DNA of 64,000 bases from Macrosoma leucophasiata (Eukaryota; Arthropoda; Insecta; Lepidoptera; Hedylidae): positions 25,890,001-25,954,000 of the forward strand of contig JAWQUS010000025.1 of the NCBI GenBank assembly GCA_036365455.1, written 5' to 3'. Position 1 is the first letter of the stretch. Every line of letters begins with the position of its first letter. Below are positions 30,134 through 41,744 of the stretch, piece after piece. The notes under the pieces were generated by a model. That model made no database searches. It had not been told where the DNA came from and worked only from the letters and a program-made list of their open reading frames with translations. A program made the position numbers and the translations under genes.

Positions 30134-30819
30134 AATATATTGTATTGAATTAAAAAAAGTTTGGCAACTAACTTCAGACTGTCGCTTTTACATGTCGTTG
30201 TGCGCGCGCATCTTAAAAAATCATTCTCATCACTTTTTCCAATTGTGCCAAAAGAAATATGACTAAAAAGTTTTATGGGTTATTGAGGAACATGTTTTTA
30301 ACTCATCCTTACAATTTTACTTGAGAGAAGCATTTACCCTAACGTCAAGCATTCAAATGAAGTAAGTAGATTTTATATCGTACCAAATTCAATCAACAAT
30401 ATCTATCAAGACATATCGATAAGAAACTGTTGACACAATACCGATACGTCCCAACCCTAGGTGGCCTGTTTGACGGTTACGTCATTTGAGCGAAACGTTT
30501 GAGCGATTAACGAGCTCCTGGGTTAATTCGTAAGTGAACCCTTTTGGCTTCCAACAAAATACGCGCTTAACTTCTTATGGCTTCTGAATTCGTGGTACCA
30601 AAGTTTTATGGGTTATTGTGACGACGCAGTTAGGCCAGTTAGGGTAACGCCTTTCTTCATCTATGTAATCTTACTTGAGGGAGTCCTTGACTTCTTATTT
30701 GATAAGTATCAAATGAAGTATTCTTTTAAACTGCACACATAATTTTAGATGTTTATAGACTACCGTTTTCATTTACCATTAATGTTAAGTGTATGCTTTT
30801 TCGCTGTTTCAATTCTGAT
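30134..30819. other. Unassigned sequence with short direct repeats
   Basis: GTTTTATGGGTTATTG recurs near 30270 and 30604, with partial similarity over the next 100 bp. The block 30155-30215 resembles 53906-53970. Confidence 0.4.
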
Positions 30820-31015
30820 GATAAAGATCTAGGGACGGAGCTCGTGGGCGTAGACACCACTGCATTACCTCTATCTGCCGCCAAATGGTAATGTTAAACA
30901 CATTCGTGTTCCGGTTAGATGGTATGATATGGCCTGGATGGATGGTATGGTATGGCCCCGTAATAACTACCACAGAAACATAACAAATTAGGTCTCAGGG
31001 TTTTTGTGTAAATGT
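30820..31015 (+). mobile_element. Family A SINE-like element, degenerate
   Basis: GGGACGGAGCTCGTGGGCGT and CGTGTTCCGGTTAGATGGTA remain, with a GGATGGTATGG duplication. Confidence 0.65.
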
Positions 31016-31117
31016 GTAGCTACGCAACAATGTCGCGGCAGCAATGCTAGAGAAATGTACTTATTACACTGCACGGTATTCAGGGTACGATAGCAAGGGT
31101 CAGGGTAGTATAATAAC

Positions 31118-31310
31118 AATTAGAATAGAATAGAATAGAATAGAAAAACTTTATTTGTAACAACTTATAAAAACAAAAAACTAAAACTAAGAACACAAGA
31201 TCAAAGTTGTTACAAAAAGGTCCCCAATTCAGCATAAAGCCGACCTTACGAGCGGCGCTGGTCTTCCATTGGGGCCGATTTTGTGACATAGAACCTAAAT
31301 CACGCCAGCA
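31118..31310 (-). mobile_element. LINE 3' untranslated region with (TTCTA)n tail
   Basis: On the minus strand a 3' UTR with GTTACAAATAAAGTTTTTC ends in four TTCTA units. It sits immediately inside the left terminal repeat of the foldback element. Confidence 0.65.
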
Positions 31311-31699
31311 AAGCGTCTGAAACTAAACAAAAATAATAGGCGTTATAAGAACTAGTATACCGTTGTAACGTTAGTTGCCGTTGCGAACAGTTCTAATGCC
31401 ATTGACCTGTCAATCTTGACATTTGACATATTACATATTAACATATTAATTACAGAAAGAAGAACAATTATGAATTACAATCTTTAAAAATTAGAGAGAT
31501 AGGACCCTAATTAGGGCGACCGGAGCGGCCCGGTCAGCCTAACGCCCTAACTACACACAGTACAAATATGAACAGTTTGGAAACTACGTATAAAACGTTC
31601 AAAATGGCACACTCACACAATCATGCGCATCGACGCTCGAGTAGCGAGCGACTCGGAGCTGCAGGCACCGCGAGCACCACTTAAGGTAAGGGCGCCGTT

Positions 31700-32190
31700 T
31701 TTTTTTTATTCAGTTTTTTTAAAGGGGGTTCGTCCTACGACATGTCAACCCCATCGTACCCAATACTAACTTAAACCATTACTGATAATAATATAAAGAA
31801 ATAGAATGGAAAATGTTACTGGCGATGAATTAACTTACACAAATCTTTTGCGATTTCTGCATTTGGATTAGCTAAAATTTCCTGGATAAGGCCAACATTC
31901 ATGAAATTTAAATTCAGTTCCTGCACTAGCAACATTCTCTCATTTCTGTTCCGTACACACTCCATCAGCAAATGCTGCACGTCTTCAATTTTGTTGCACA
32001 CTTCATAATTTGGTGATTCTTTCTTTTTCATTAAGAATGCAAATTTTGCTGATGGATAGTGACCGGAACGTAATCTTAAAACTAACTTAACATAATTCCT
32101 ATCGCTTATATCATTGAACCACGGGAAACGAGGAAGTTCACCCTGAATACTTTTGTACCAAATGCCTCGTTGGTGCGCATGTTTGTGTGA
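31700..32190 (-). mobile_element. C-terminal part of an RNase H-type LINE
   Basis: A minus frame open from about 32175 to the stop at 31816 reads RGIWYKSIQGELPRFPWF, RLRSGHYPSAKFAFLM, then the zinc-finger-like CNKIEDVQHLLMEC. This layout follows the RNase H domain in I/R1-type LINEs. A poly(A) tail (as T) is at 31699-31707. Confidence 0.8.
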
Positions 32191-32630
32191 TTGCGCCGTT
32201 TCAAAGTTTTGTACTTAGTTTTGTTTCTTACTTGTACATACTGTTCATATTTGTACTGTGACTGATTTAAGGCCCTGTCGACCGGATAGTGCAATAAGCG
32301 GCAACACGGCGCGAGGCCACGCCCACCCTTTCTGCCGGACCCTGAATACCGTGTCGTGTAATAGCCTTTAAAATCGAGAACTATGCTGCTGCAGTGCTGC
32401 AGCGCAGCACTGTTGCGTGCACCGAAGTTCGTACCTTAACAAAGTTTACAGTAGCAACTGAACTACAACTGCCCTTGTAAAAATCCTTGTAAACTCTGAG
32501 ATTTGTGACTTCGCACTACTACGCTACTTTTGAATGTGAAAAGTACTAGAGAAGACACTCGCTTTGGCAGCACCAATTGGCAGGTTCCAGTACATTCTCA
32601 TATTGTTACATTACGGACGATATGGAATCG

Positions 32631-32726
32631 TATGTATGTATGTATCTTCACGCCAGATCCCTTACGGGGTAGGCAGAGAGTGTAGAGCGTCAGATACCCC
32701 GGTCCTGCCATACCTCTCGTGCCTTG
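32631..32726 (-). mobile_element. LINE 3' fragment with GTAT tail
   Basis: (GTAT)n then CTTCACGCCAGATCCCTTAC and GGGTAGGCAGAGAGTGTAG. Truncated after about 95 bp. Confidence 0.8.
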
Positions 32727-33421
32727 TGGCAAAGTAAAAATTCGAAAAGAGCACGTCGATATTTATAAGATCACCAATTTAAAAACTCCCGGAAAACTGT
32801 CTAGGTAACCCTCTTTTTGAGCACCTAATGGCTGTATATGGCATAATTTTTCAGCATCGAATACACAAATAGCCGTGTTCCATTACAAATTTTTGCATGA
32901 CCAAACTCACAGGAGCAACTGAGCTGCAACTTTCCTTGTAAACTTTGAGACTTGTGACGTCACGCTGAATAAGCTATGCCCTTTTCGATACGGATAACCT
33001 AGCTTTGATAGTGAAAGTTATAAAATATTTCGGACTTTGATGTTTATTATTCAGTTCATTCCGTCTCTGCGGCGATGACGACTGTCATTTTTATCATAAA
33101 AGGCACACGACACGGTTTTCAGGGTCCAGCAGAAAGGGTGGGCGTGCCCTCGCGCCGGGTTGCCGCTTATTACACTATCCGGTCGACAGTGCCCTAACTC
33201 AATCACAGTAAAAATACACGTGCCGGTCCGGTCGCACTAATTAGGGCACTAACTCCCTAAATGTTATTACACTACCCTGACCCTTGCTATCGTACCCTGA
33301 ATACCGTGCTGTGTAATAAGTCCTAAAGACAGGTGCCGGTTTTCATCTATTTTAAGAGTAGCAAAGAAACAAAATGTTCGTTCGTAAACTTGTCTAGACG
33401 GATAGTATCCTAATCTTTTTT

Positions 33422-33643
33422 TATTGTATGAAGGTGGCAAACAAGCATGCAGCTCACATTGATGTTAAGTGATGACTGCAGCCTATAGACACCTACACAA
33501 AGACCAGAAGTCAAATAGCAGATGTGTTGCCGCCCCTGAGATCTTAATTTTTATGTCTTTATGATGGTTATTACGAAGCCATACATTATCATATAACCGC
33601 AACACGATAGTGCTGAACCCTACCATTTGGCGGCAGACAAATG
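33422..33643 (-). mobile_element. Family A SINE-like element, 5'-truncated
   Basis: Tail TTTTATTGTATGAAGG, then GGCAAACAAGCATGCAGCTC; the middle is diverged; ends in GGCGGCAGACAAATG. An open frame that starts in this element and crosses into family M is an artefact. Confidence 0.75.
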
Positions 33644-34038
33644 TTATAATATTAGTGGTCTTTCTTCTCTCTCTTCTACAAAATACTGGTAGCAAAAAAC
33701 TAAAACCCGTAGGTAGACTAAAACTAAATATACCACTAAAAGCTGCATTACTAATTGAAGCCAAATGCATTGCTACCACTATACGTTTTGCTTGTCTGAC
33801 AGAAATTTATAGAGCCTTACAATATTGTTATAGAATTTCAAGTAATAAATATACAAAGCCGTGTTCCATTTGCATAAACAAACTTACAGGAGCAACTGAG
33901 CTGCAACTATCCTTGTAAACTTTGAGACTTGTGACTTCACGCTGAATAAGCTAGGAAAATATTGCAATACGGACAAAATTGCTTCGATAGCAACAATTAT
34001 TTGATAATTCGAACTTTGCCAAAGGAATATTTTAAAGT

Positions 34039-34138
34039 ATGTATGTATGTATGTATCTTCACGCCAGATCCCTAACGGGGTAGGCAGGGAGTGTAGAGCG
34101 CCAGATATCCCGGTCCTGTCCTCTCGTGCCTCGTTTAA
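34039..34138 (-). mobile_element. 100-bp LINE 3' insertion with 10-bp target-site duplication
   Basis: ATTTTAAAGT at 34029-34038 and 34139-34148; (GTAT)n tail, then the LINE 3' end up to CTCTCGTGCCTCG. Confidence 0.88.
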
Positions 34139-34280
34139 ATTTTAAAGTGCCTGCAACTTGCTTTCGTCACAAAGAAGGCATTATACCTCTGTATAAAAAT
34201 GAAATAAATCATGTTAATAATTATTATTGGAAAGGTTTTTCTGGTTCTATTTGTCGACTTAAACACCATCGCATCACTTA

Positions 34281-34431
34281 GCCTGGGTGGCACCACGATT
34301 TTTTGTTGAATTTAAATTTATTGTAACATTCCACATCCTGCTCTAACTTTAACAGATTTCCTTAAGTTAGAGAAGGATGTGCAATGTAACAATTACTTTA
34401 ACTGTAACAAATGATGAGTTGCAACCCAAGC
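34281..34431. mobile_element. PIF/Harbinger-type MITE with TTA duplication
   Basis: 151 bp; arms GCCTGGGTGGCACCACG and its imperfect complement, and an inner hairpin with 29-bp arms (TTGTAACATTCCACATCCTG...). TTA at 34278-34280 and 34432-34434 matches the 3-bp target of PIF/Harbinger. Confidence 0.75.
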
Positions 34432-34544
34432 TTAATCTTTTTGAAACTCAATAGATGTAGTTGTGTGTATAAAATATAGCAATGTATGCCCGCATAATTT
34501 CCGACACCTCTCAAAATCTCCTAAAAATGTATCTATACTTCTAT

Positions 34545-34745
34545 ACTTAATATTTTAAAGCTGAAGAGTTCGTTTGTTTGCTTGAACGCGCTAATCTCAT
34601 GAACTACTTTTCCGATTTAAAAAATTCTTTCAATGTTAGATAGCCCATTTATCAAGGAATATTTATGGCTATGTAACATCACGCTAAGATGAATAGGAGA
34701 GGGTAGGTAATATTGCAACCGTGCGCAGCCGGGGTGGGCTGATAA
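34545..34745 (-). repeat. Family H-like repeat, inverted orientation
   Basis: ATATTTTAAAGCTGAAGAG, GCGCTAATCTCATGAACTAC and GATAGCCCATTTATC are the complement of 35850-36040. Confidence 0.7.
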
Positions 34746-35297
34746 AATAGATAATTATCTTCCTACATACTTTGGAATAAATGGTGGTGGTTTGGAATAA
34801 ATTATTATCAACACTAGTCACTTACCATAGATAAAAATAATTTCTTTATATGTTTGTTCACCACATTGATTACTTATGCAAATAAAAGATACTAACGCTT
34901 TGTTCCTTCCCTATCTTCGTCGACCCGATCAAACCTCCTTTCTTCCCAAATCCATTTTAATTATAACCCAAAAAAAGAAAGATATATGGACAGGAAAAAA
35001 TTTAAAACCTTCAATTTTCAATCCCCTTGCTCCAACAATGGAGTCCGGCTGTAAAATGTAATGCCTTCGCCTTGTCCTGAAGAAAAAAACATCCTTTTCC
35101 AAGATGGCCGATGGCGCGTAATTACAGATAGGCGGGATCCCCAGCGTGTCAGAATGAGATCGGTGTTGCGATACCATTTCACTTATTACAGTTTTTTCTT
35201 GGTCCCCTATGGCTTGGAAGTCTGTGGAAAAAATATTTAAATTTACACTTCAACGGGATATTTTCTTTATTTTTTAAGAACTATTTTTTCTTATAAT
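34746..35297. other. Unassigned sequence
   Basis: Frames 34876-35061 (plus) and 34929-35177 (minus) overlap each other and carry no known domain. Confidence 0.35.
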
Positions 35298-35615
35298 GCT
35301 GGTGGTAGAGCTCCAGTGACGGAGTTCGCGGTCGTAGGCACCACCGTATTACCTCATGCACTTGCCGCTAAATGGTATGTGGTTTGACGACCCGGTTAGT
35401 CCAGCGGTGCGAAACCACCGTTTGATTCGAAGGGTCGCGGGTTCGATCCCCGCACCGGAACAAATATTTGTATGGCCTACAGATATTTGTTTCGGGTCTG
35501 GGTGTTTGTGTATGTGTTGTATGTGTACAACGGCACCCACGACACAGGTTTATACCTACTGTGGGGCTGTGAGTGTAAGCGCTAAAAAAAAAATGTTCAG
35601 CACTATCGTGTTCAC
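35298..35615 (+). mobile_element. Family A SINE-like element split by a family C SINE
   Basis: 5' part 35298-35376 up to CTAAATGGTA, then continuation TTCAGCACTATCGTGTTC at 35591. Confidence 0.82.
35394..35592 (+). mobile_element. Family C tRNA-headed SINE, full length
   Basis: TTGACGACCCGGTTAGTCC at the start, B box GGTTCGATCCCCGC, body and A-rich end (A10). Inserted in a family A copy. Confidence 0.85.
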
Positions 35616-35847
35616 CAAAATAAATTTGGTGGCATTTTGATTGATATACTCGTAGGATTATTACGGTGCCCGTGTATAGTGAAATAGAATAACAGTGCGA
35701 AAACACGTCCTTTTGGGTTGCGCCAAAATTTCATTGTAAATGTTCTGGTTAAGTACCTAGCCATCGCTTTACTCGATTTACTGACTGGGACGCTGACTGA
35801 CGGACTGATAAATTGACTGACTGACTCTGACTTTTCGCGGAACTAGC

Positions 35848-36040
35848 GGCCCGCACCGGCTTCGCGCGGCTTCTATGTTGCCTACCCTCTCTTATTCGTC
35901 TTAGCGTGATGTTATATCCTCGATAAATGGGCTATCTTACACTGATATAATTTTTCAAATCGGACCCGTAGTTCATGAGATTAGCGCGTTCAAACAAACA
36001 AACAAACTCTTCAGCTTTAAAATATTAGTATAGATACGAA
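35848..36040 (+). repeat. Family H-like repeat
   Basis: GCGGCCCGCACCGGCTTCGC start, GAGATTAGCGCGTTC, ends AATATTAGTATAGATAC. The inverted partner is 34545-34745, about 1.1 kb away. Confidence 0.7.
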
Positions 36041-36195
36041 ATATCGTTTTACTTTGGCAATATGCGTAATAGCGATGCCATAAAACTAAAAAAAAAAAAC
36101 TAGTTGATTCTCACTTTCATAAGCTCGATGTGCAACGCCTTCAACTCACTGAAGTATTGCGTACCATGCTTCAACCGCACCACGGCAGGTGTAAC

Positions 36196-36478
36196 CATTG
36201 GTAGAGCTCTAGTGACGGAGCTCGGGCGTAGGCATCACCGCATTACCTAATATACTTGCCGCTAAATGGTAGTGTTCAGCATACTATCGTGTTCCGGTCA
36301 GGTGGTAATGTACGGCTCTGTAATTTCCGGAACAGAGGCATAACACCTTAGGCCTCAGGAGTGGTATCGCATCTGCATTTTGACCTTGGTCTTTGTGTGG
36401 GTGTCTATAGGCTGCAGTCATCACTTAACATCAATGTGAACTGGATGCTTGTTTAGCACTTCCATTACATTAAAAAAA
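36196..36478 (+). mobile_element. Family A SINE-like element, full length
   Basis: Starts ATTGGTAGAGCTCTAG, ends ACATTAAAAAAAAAC. Confidence 0.87.
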
Positions 36479-36883
36479 AACATTTAAAAAGTTGAAACAT
36501 CGTTCACCCCGATAACATCGGCAAGGACACACCATTTGTCAAACCACACAAAATCTAATCTCAAACATCCAAAGTTTACAAGTTGTGAAATCGTATCATT
36601 TATTTGTATAATCAAATCCCGCAGTCATTAATTATAAAATGCCGCTGGGTAAGTTAGCGGCAAGAAATTATTGCTTAACTTTCGATCGATATGATATTTA
36701 ATTAGTGTTAGACGTTGAATTATATGAGCTTGTAGCGATAATGTTTGCTAGTCGTAAAGTTAGTAAACTCGATAAAAGAAAATTGCTTAAGGACGAGAAA
36801 GTGTTTTTTTCTAGAATCTTTTGAGGAATATTTACTAAAATATTTATTGACACTTTACATAGTGAATTGAATAACCATGACTT
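36479..36883. other. Unassigned sequence
   Basis: AT-rich; no gene or repeat recognised. Confidence 0.35.
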
Positions 36884-37013
36884 TTTTATATAAGGAAAGT
36901 GGCAAACAAGCGTGCAGTTCACATTGATGTTAACTAATGACTGCAGTCTATAGACACTTGCATTAAAACCAGAGGTCAAAATGCAGATACGTTGTCACCC
37001 CTGAGCCTAAGGT
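36884..37013 (-). mobile_element. Family A SINE-like element, 3' part
   Basis: TTTTTTATATAAGGAAAGTG then GGCAAACAAGCGTGCAGTTC; stops at CCTGAGCCTAAGGTG. Confidence 0.75.
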
Positions 37014-37045
37014 GATAATTTACTTGAATTGAATAACCCTTACTA

Positions 37046-37114
37046 GTTTTTGTAAGGAAGGTGGCAGACAAGCATGCAGCTAACATTGATGTTAAGTGAT
37101 GACTACAGCCTAGT
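37046..37114 (-). mobile_element. Family A SINE-like element, short 3' fragment
   Basis: GGTGGCAGACAAGCATGCAG to GACTACAGCCTAG. It repeats the orientation of the copy 35 bp upstream. Confidence 0.7.
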
Positions 37115-37169
37115 GTATCGAAGACTTGAGTAAACTTTGCTTATTTTTCAATTAATTACTTTAAATTTA

Positions 37170-37341
37170 GTGGAAGTTGTTGGCCTCGTAATCACAGAGA
37201 TATAACAACTTAGATATCAGGGGTGTCAACGCGTCTGCATTTTAGTCTCTGATTTTCGTGTAGATGTCTTTAGGCCGCAGTCATCACTTAACGTCCACAT
37301 AAGCTGCAAGCTTGTTGGTCACTTTCATTACTTAAAAAATA
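37170..37341 (+). mobile_element. Family A SINE-like element, old 5'-truncated copy
   Basis: Strongly diverged; GCAGTCATCACTTAACGTCC and CATTACTTAAAAAAT remain. Confidence 0.65.
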
Positions 37342-37869
37342 ATTAGCCGTTGGTTGTGGCTATTTTTTTTTTCAACCCACTTCAGACTAGACGCCTGAAG
37401 GTATATCGAGCTTGTTTTAATTTCGTCACAGGAAAAACACCAACCATTACAACATGTCCCAAGGAAAAGTGGCGGCCAAACTCAAACAGTCATACATCAT
37501 AAAAAGGTCTTTTCATCCGCATCGCTCTCAGGAAAATGAGTGTCCAATAAATTAAACGTCAGCTTTTTTTTCTTCAGAATGCTCAATTAGCAAATTAAGG
37601 GATATTTTCGCTTGGGGCGATGAAGTTGGGAATTAGTGTTTTATTACGACTTAGATGTACTGTTCTGTAGTTAATTTATTTTATATGATTTTGGTATGAG
37701 TGTATCAGGTAATTGAAGTATGCGTGAAACAAACTAACCGGAGTGCCGGCAGATAAGAAAACTTGAATACTAAACGTTGTACATTTTTGATATTTTGGAA
37801 TAGTAAGGGAATAATTATGCACGAATTGTTTTAATTATCAGTTTAAAATTAGTATCATTTATGTGTTCG
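37342..37869. other. Unassigned sequence
   Basis: No supported feature. Confidence 0.35.
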
Positions 37870-38175
37870 TAACTTCACGCCTGTAATCCCCGAAGGGGTA
37901 GGCAGAGGTAAATGCATGCATTCAATCATACATGCAAACACCTACGACTCGCCGGTTACGTTTTGGCCCATGTAACAGGTGGCGAACCTGTTGCCATCTT
38001 CGGGCACATTACCATACTCCGGGGTACTGGGAAACTTCCAGAAAATGGAAAAACCCAATAGAAGCAGAGATAAAGGATTTTTAACCGTTATCTCTGATAG
38101 TCCCCGACCCGGGAATCGAACCCAGGACCTCCTGCGTAATAGTAGTGGCCTGCTACCACTACGCTACTGAGGCAG
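37870..38175 (-). mobile_element. Family J tRNA-headed SINE, best copy
   Basis: The minus strand begins GACTGCCTCAGTAGCGTAG (A-box region), has CCTGGGTTCGATTCCCGG (B box), a body with CTGGAAGTTTCCCAGTACCC and ends GGGATTACAGGCGTGAAGTT. The open frame at 37979-38170 is within it. Confidence 0.85.
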
Positions 38176-38569
38176 TCATTTATGTGTTAAAATACAATAT
38201 TCATTTATTGCGCTGTCGTAGGTATATAGACATGACAATTTATATCACATTAAAAATTTTACACTACAGAACTATTATAACGAATGAAAAATATATTCAG
38301 AAACAACAGCACATTGAGACATAAACAAAACAAAATATGCACAAGATTAAAAAAAATCAAACAATAGTCACACAAATCACATTAATAAAAGACGTAGGCA
38401 GTGTGTCTCATGCCTGGTCTGAATGGGTTCCCAGATCAGCTTTATATCAAGCAGATATGATCTACTTGATGCTGGTTTTCATCGTGGACTCTGTGCTCCA
38501 AAGATATCATTCAGTTAAAGGTGTTTTAAAACTACTTTTTACTAAAAGGGGTGTGTTTAGGGTTTAAAT
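38176..38569. other. Unassigned sequence
   Basis: The 76-codon plus frame (38337-38567) has no domain or signal support. Confidence 0.35.
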
Positions 38570-38815
38570 CTTATCTTATAAAAATCAATTGCTGTCTCGC
38601 TAAAACTCGAGAACGGCTGGACCGATTTGACAAATTTTGGTTTTGAATGATTTTTGGAAGTCCATGGAAGGTTAAAAAGGTAAAAAAATGTGAAGAAATT
38701 GAAGGGGAGTAGTGAAAAATACAATTTCATTTTCCCATACAAATAATCCGTATCAATCAAACCTTTGACACATTATTTCATACTGAGGCAATACGAAGTT
38801 TGCCGGGTCAGCTTG
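38570..38815 (-). repeat. Family F dispersed repeat
   Basis: Complement of 5945-6192: CTCGAGAACGGCTGGACCG to GTTTGCCGGGTCAGCTTG. Confidence 0.75.
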
Positions 38816-39445
38816 TCATTGTATATTTATGTGTATTTGGTTAGAACTTTTAACACTGTTACTACTGGTAGGCATCTAAGCCGGGGCTGCGGCGGATAAA
38901 ATTTCAATTAATGAGAATCGGTTAGCTACCGTGGGTGAATCCCATCCAAAGTTACCTATTTAGGAACAGAAGAAGATTCCCCAACATAAGCTTGGTGCCT
39001 TTTCACAATTATTTTACATAAATTGAACGAAGGAACAATTCCAAAGTGTCAAAATGTCCCTCTCCCCCCCCTATTTCTAAATTTAAAAAATATTTGAGTA
39101 AAAAAATCCGGTTAGTATTAAAAATAACTTTTAACCCAATCCGATAATAGTTTCACCTAGATCCGTCAACAGCAACCTGAAGTATATACGAATTGCACCG
39201 CCAATCTAAATCCATTCGAGTGTTAGAATAGACTTTTAAATTTAATACCACGCTGTCTAAAATAGTGATGTGCAGTTGCAGTCGAAATGGGTTGTAACAA
39301 ACTGGTTTTTCGTCTTGTAAATTCATTTTAAAATAAAAAACACCTTCACTCAGTACCCGTAATGATTGTAAAAACAAATAACATAACGCTGATATGAGTG
39401 TCGTCGCCTGAGGTGCCAAAACGTAACGACTCCGCGGCCCAATCT
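38816..39445. other. Unassigned sequence
   Basis: No gene. The minus frame 39153-39419 (88 codons) shows no recognisable feature. A (TA)n microsatellite follows at 39447-39470. Confidence 0.35.
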
Positions 39446-39461
39446 ATATATATATATATAT

Positions 39462-39865
39462 ATATATATAAATCAATTGCTTTAATTTTTGTTCGTTGGT
39501 CTCGCTAAAACTCGAAAACGGCTGCACCAATTTGACTAATTTTGGTCATTAATGATTTTTAGAAGTCCAGGGAAGATTTAAAAGTCAGCGGCTGGACTAG
39601 ATTCCCAGTGGCCGCGAGTTCGAGTCACGCCTGAAGTCAAATGTTTCTTTCCATTTTTCTTTAAAAATATATTTTCACAAGCATGTGTTAATGCGAAATA
39701 ATATAAAACAAAGATTTAAAAGGTAAAAAGATATGAAGAAATTGAAGGGCAATAGTGAAAAACACAATTTTATTTTCCCATACAAATAGTCCGTACCTAT
39801 CAAACCTTTGACACATTATTTCATTCTGAGGCAATACGAAGTTGGCCGGGTCAGCTAGTATTGAA
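39462..39865 (-). repeat. Family F repeat split by a family B insertion
   Basis: Continuous with the 38.6-kb copy except for the insertion; ends GTTGGCCGGGTCAGCTAGT. Confidence 0.8.
39585..39712 (+). mobile_element. 5'-truncated family B insertion with 10-bp target-site duplication
   Basis: GATTTAAAAG at 39575-39584 and 39713-39722. The insertion starts inside the tRNA-like part (AGCGGCTGGACTAG) and ends AATAATATAAAACAAA, which fixes the 3' end of the family and shows that at least this copy moved by target-primed reverse transcription. Confidence 0.88.
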
Positions 39866-40348
39866 ATAAAATGCCTTATCTTGTGCAGTCTGTCAACCGA
39901 ATAAAGATGGTCAAACCATTACAATAGAATGATAGCAAATTTGCGTTTCCTCGTTCTATTTACACAGCTTATAACTGCCGTGTTCGAGTTCAATGGTATT
40001 TTTAAAACTTCTGCACTGAGATCGATATCATCGTAATGAAACGTTTCTATTGTTTTTGAATCGGTATAAAAAGGTGACACAGAATTTCAGTGAGGCATGC
40101 CACTCAGTGCAATACTCACACCTCGTCGTCAGTATTTTTTCAGGTCACCGCATATCTATATGCCATAGTGGGGTGAAAATGAAAGAAGGCAATGTGTGAA
40201 CACAGCAAGCGTACCGCTACCTTTCATGGTGAACTTAAACTAAATCGCCAACAGCTTTCTCTCATACCTCCATTAATGCTGTTATATAAAAAAAAACAAC
40301 CACCCAGGTTTTAAAAGGGGAAAGGAGACATTCTACTGATAAACATTT
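39866..40348. other. Unassigned sequence
   Basis: No gene or repeat recognised. Confidence 0.35.
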
Positions 40349-40598
40349 TACTGGTGGAAGAGCTCCAGTGACGGATCTCGCGGGCGTAGGCTGCATTACC
40401 TAATATACTTGCCGCTAAATGGTAGTGTTCAGCACTATCGTGTTCCTTTCAGGTGGTAATGTACGAGCCTGTCATTTCCGGCACAGAGTCATAACACCTT
40501 AGGCCTCAAGAGTGGTAACGCATCTGCTTTTGACCGCGGTCTTTGTGTGGGTTTCTATAGGCTGCAGTCATCACTTAACATCAATGTGAACTACATGC
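40349..40598 (+). mobile_element. Family A SINE-like element, 3'-truncated
   Basis: Starts ACTGGTGGAAGAGCTCC, stops at AACTACATGCGTG without a tail. Confidence 0.82.
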
Positions 40599-41744
40599 GT
40601 GAACTATTTAGTTTTATTCTTCGTGATATTCATGATTATATTTTGTTTTATAGTTTGTGGGTTGACATATCGAGACCTCCGATTTCAAAATTTTAATATT
40701 TACATCTATATGTTAACGATTATGTGGCCGACATACACTCGGAATTCTGTTTTTGAACTTGGATTTAAAATATCGATCCGGGATTCCATTAGTCGGTACA
40801 TTACACACATAAGATTATTTCAATTCAAAATAACAGAGTGAAGACATTACAATAAAAACTATTCGTAAAATTTAGCTATGTATCAAAATAAGGCCTTGCC
40901 TTCGGCGGCGTCGTGTGACGGGTTGCCCACTTCCCTTCAAAATGGTCGAGGAGAGCAATGGCTGCCACATGCGTCATACTCGTGAACGGGTGCTGATTGT
41001 GGGGACTGGTCTGTTGTGATTTGCGGGTGTTATTTTCTATCACGATATTAAGCTGTTGATGGGTATTTGCGTATGTGTTTATATGCAAATATTTAAATGC
41101 CATGGACGTTCACATTATCTTTATTTTATTTAATAATATTTGTATTAAATCTAAGGTTTTGACAAAAAAACAACACGCTGAGTTTGTTGGGTAGCGGAGT
41201 TCTTCTCAGTAGTGCCTGCACTTGGAACTCTGCTAAGTGAATGACTATGATTATGACGAACAGATTTTTCATTTTCTTCTATGAAGGAATTTGATGATTC
41301 ACGTATCGGTTAAATATTATTATTAAATTGGTATTTATTACTACTAATACAATTGGATTATTATTATAAGTCATTCTCTCTAGGTAGCTTATAACCCGAC
41401 AATACAAAAGTGTCCTTGTGGACCAATTTGAAATAAATGAATTAATTTTGAATCGAATTTTTATGATATTTGCCCATCCCTAGGCAAAGTTTCCGCCTTC
41501 CGATATCGGCGGCGCAAGCTCGGCTGCCGCACCGCGATACCGTTCGATCTTCATTCAAACAATCACCCACCACGCTTTTGTTTCTTGCCGGAAAAAAGGC
41601 TTAAAGCAGTAGGCGAAGTTTTAAAGGCTTGTTTTTTAAAGTGATCGACAATTGATGGCAGTTTGAAGTAAATTGATGTCCCCTCCGTGCATCCGGGGCG
41701 GCTTTTTGTGACATGTACTACTATACAAATAAATATAGTTGGAT
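40599..41744. other. Unassigned sequence
   Basis: Frames 40599-40841 (hydrophobic, AT-driven) and 40876-41103 (minus, 75 codons) have no support. A GC-rich patch is at 41500-41550. Confidence 0.35.

Larger units (their letters stand above)
31060..33320. mobile_element. Compound foldback element with 58-bp terminal inverted repeats
   Basis: Termini 31060-31117 and 33263-33320 are inverted copies with 56/58 identity (CTTATTACAC..GCACGGTAT). Further arms: 31498-31558 against 33195-33258; 31558-31576 against about 32240-32258; 32272-32359 against 33105-33194. The terminal motif also occurs internally near 32340-32364, so two related foldback elements appear fused. Three LINE fragments lie inside. 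No transposase frame seen. Confidence 0.75.
32448..33952 (+). repeat. Family M: three copies of a ~90-110-bp block
   Basis: Copies at 32448-32530, 32860-32976 and 33847-33952, all plus, share AGCAACTGAGCTGCAACT, CCTTGTAAACTTTGAGACTT and CACGCTGAATAAGCTA. The first is the most diverged. No terminal features were defined. Confidence 0.7.

Noticed and set aside
33610..33918. 102-codon frame with a leucine-rich segment resembling a signal peptide
   Set aside because: Starts in a family A SINE and ends in a family M repeat, so it is chimeric repeat DNA.
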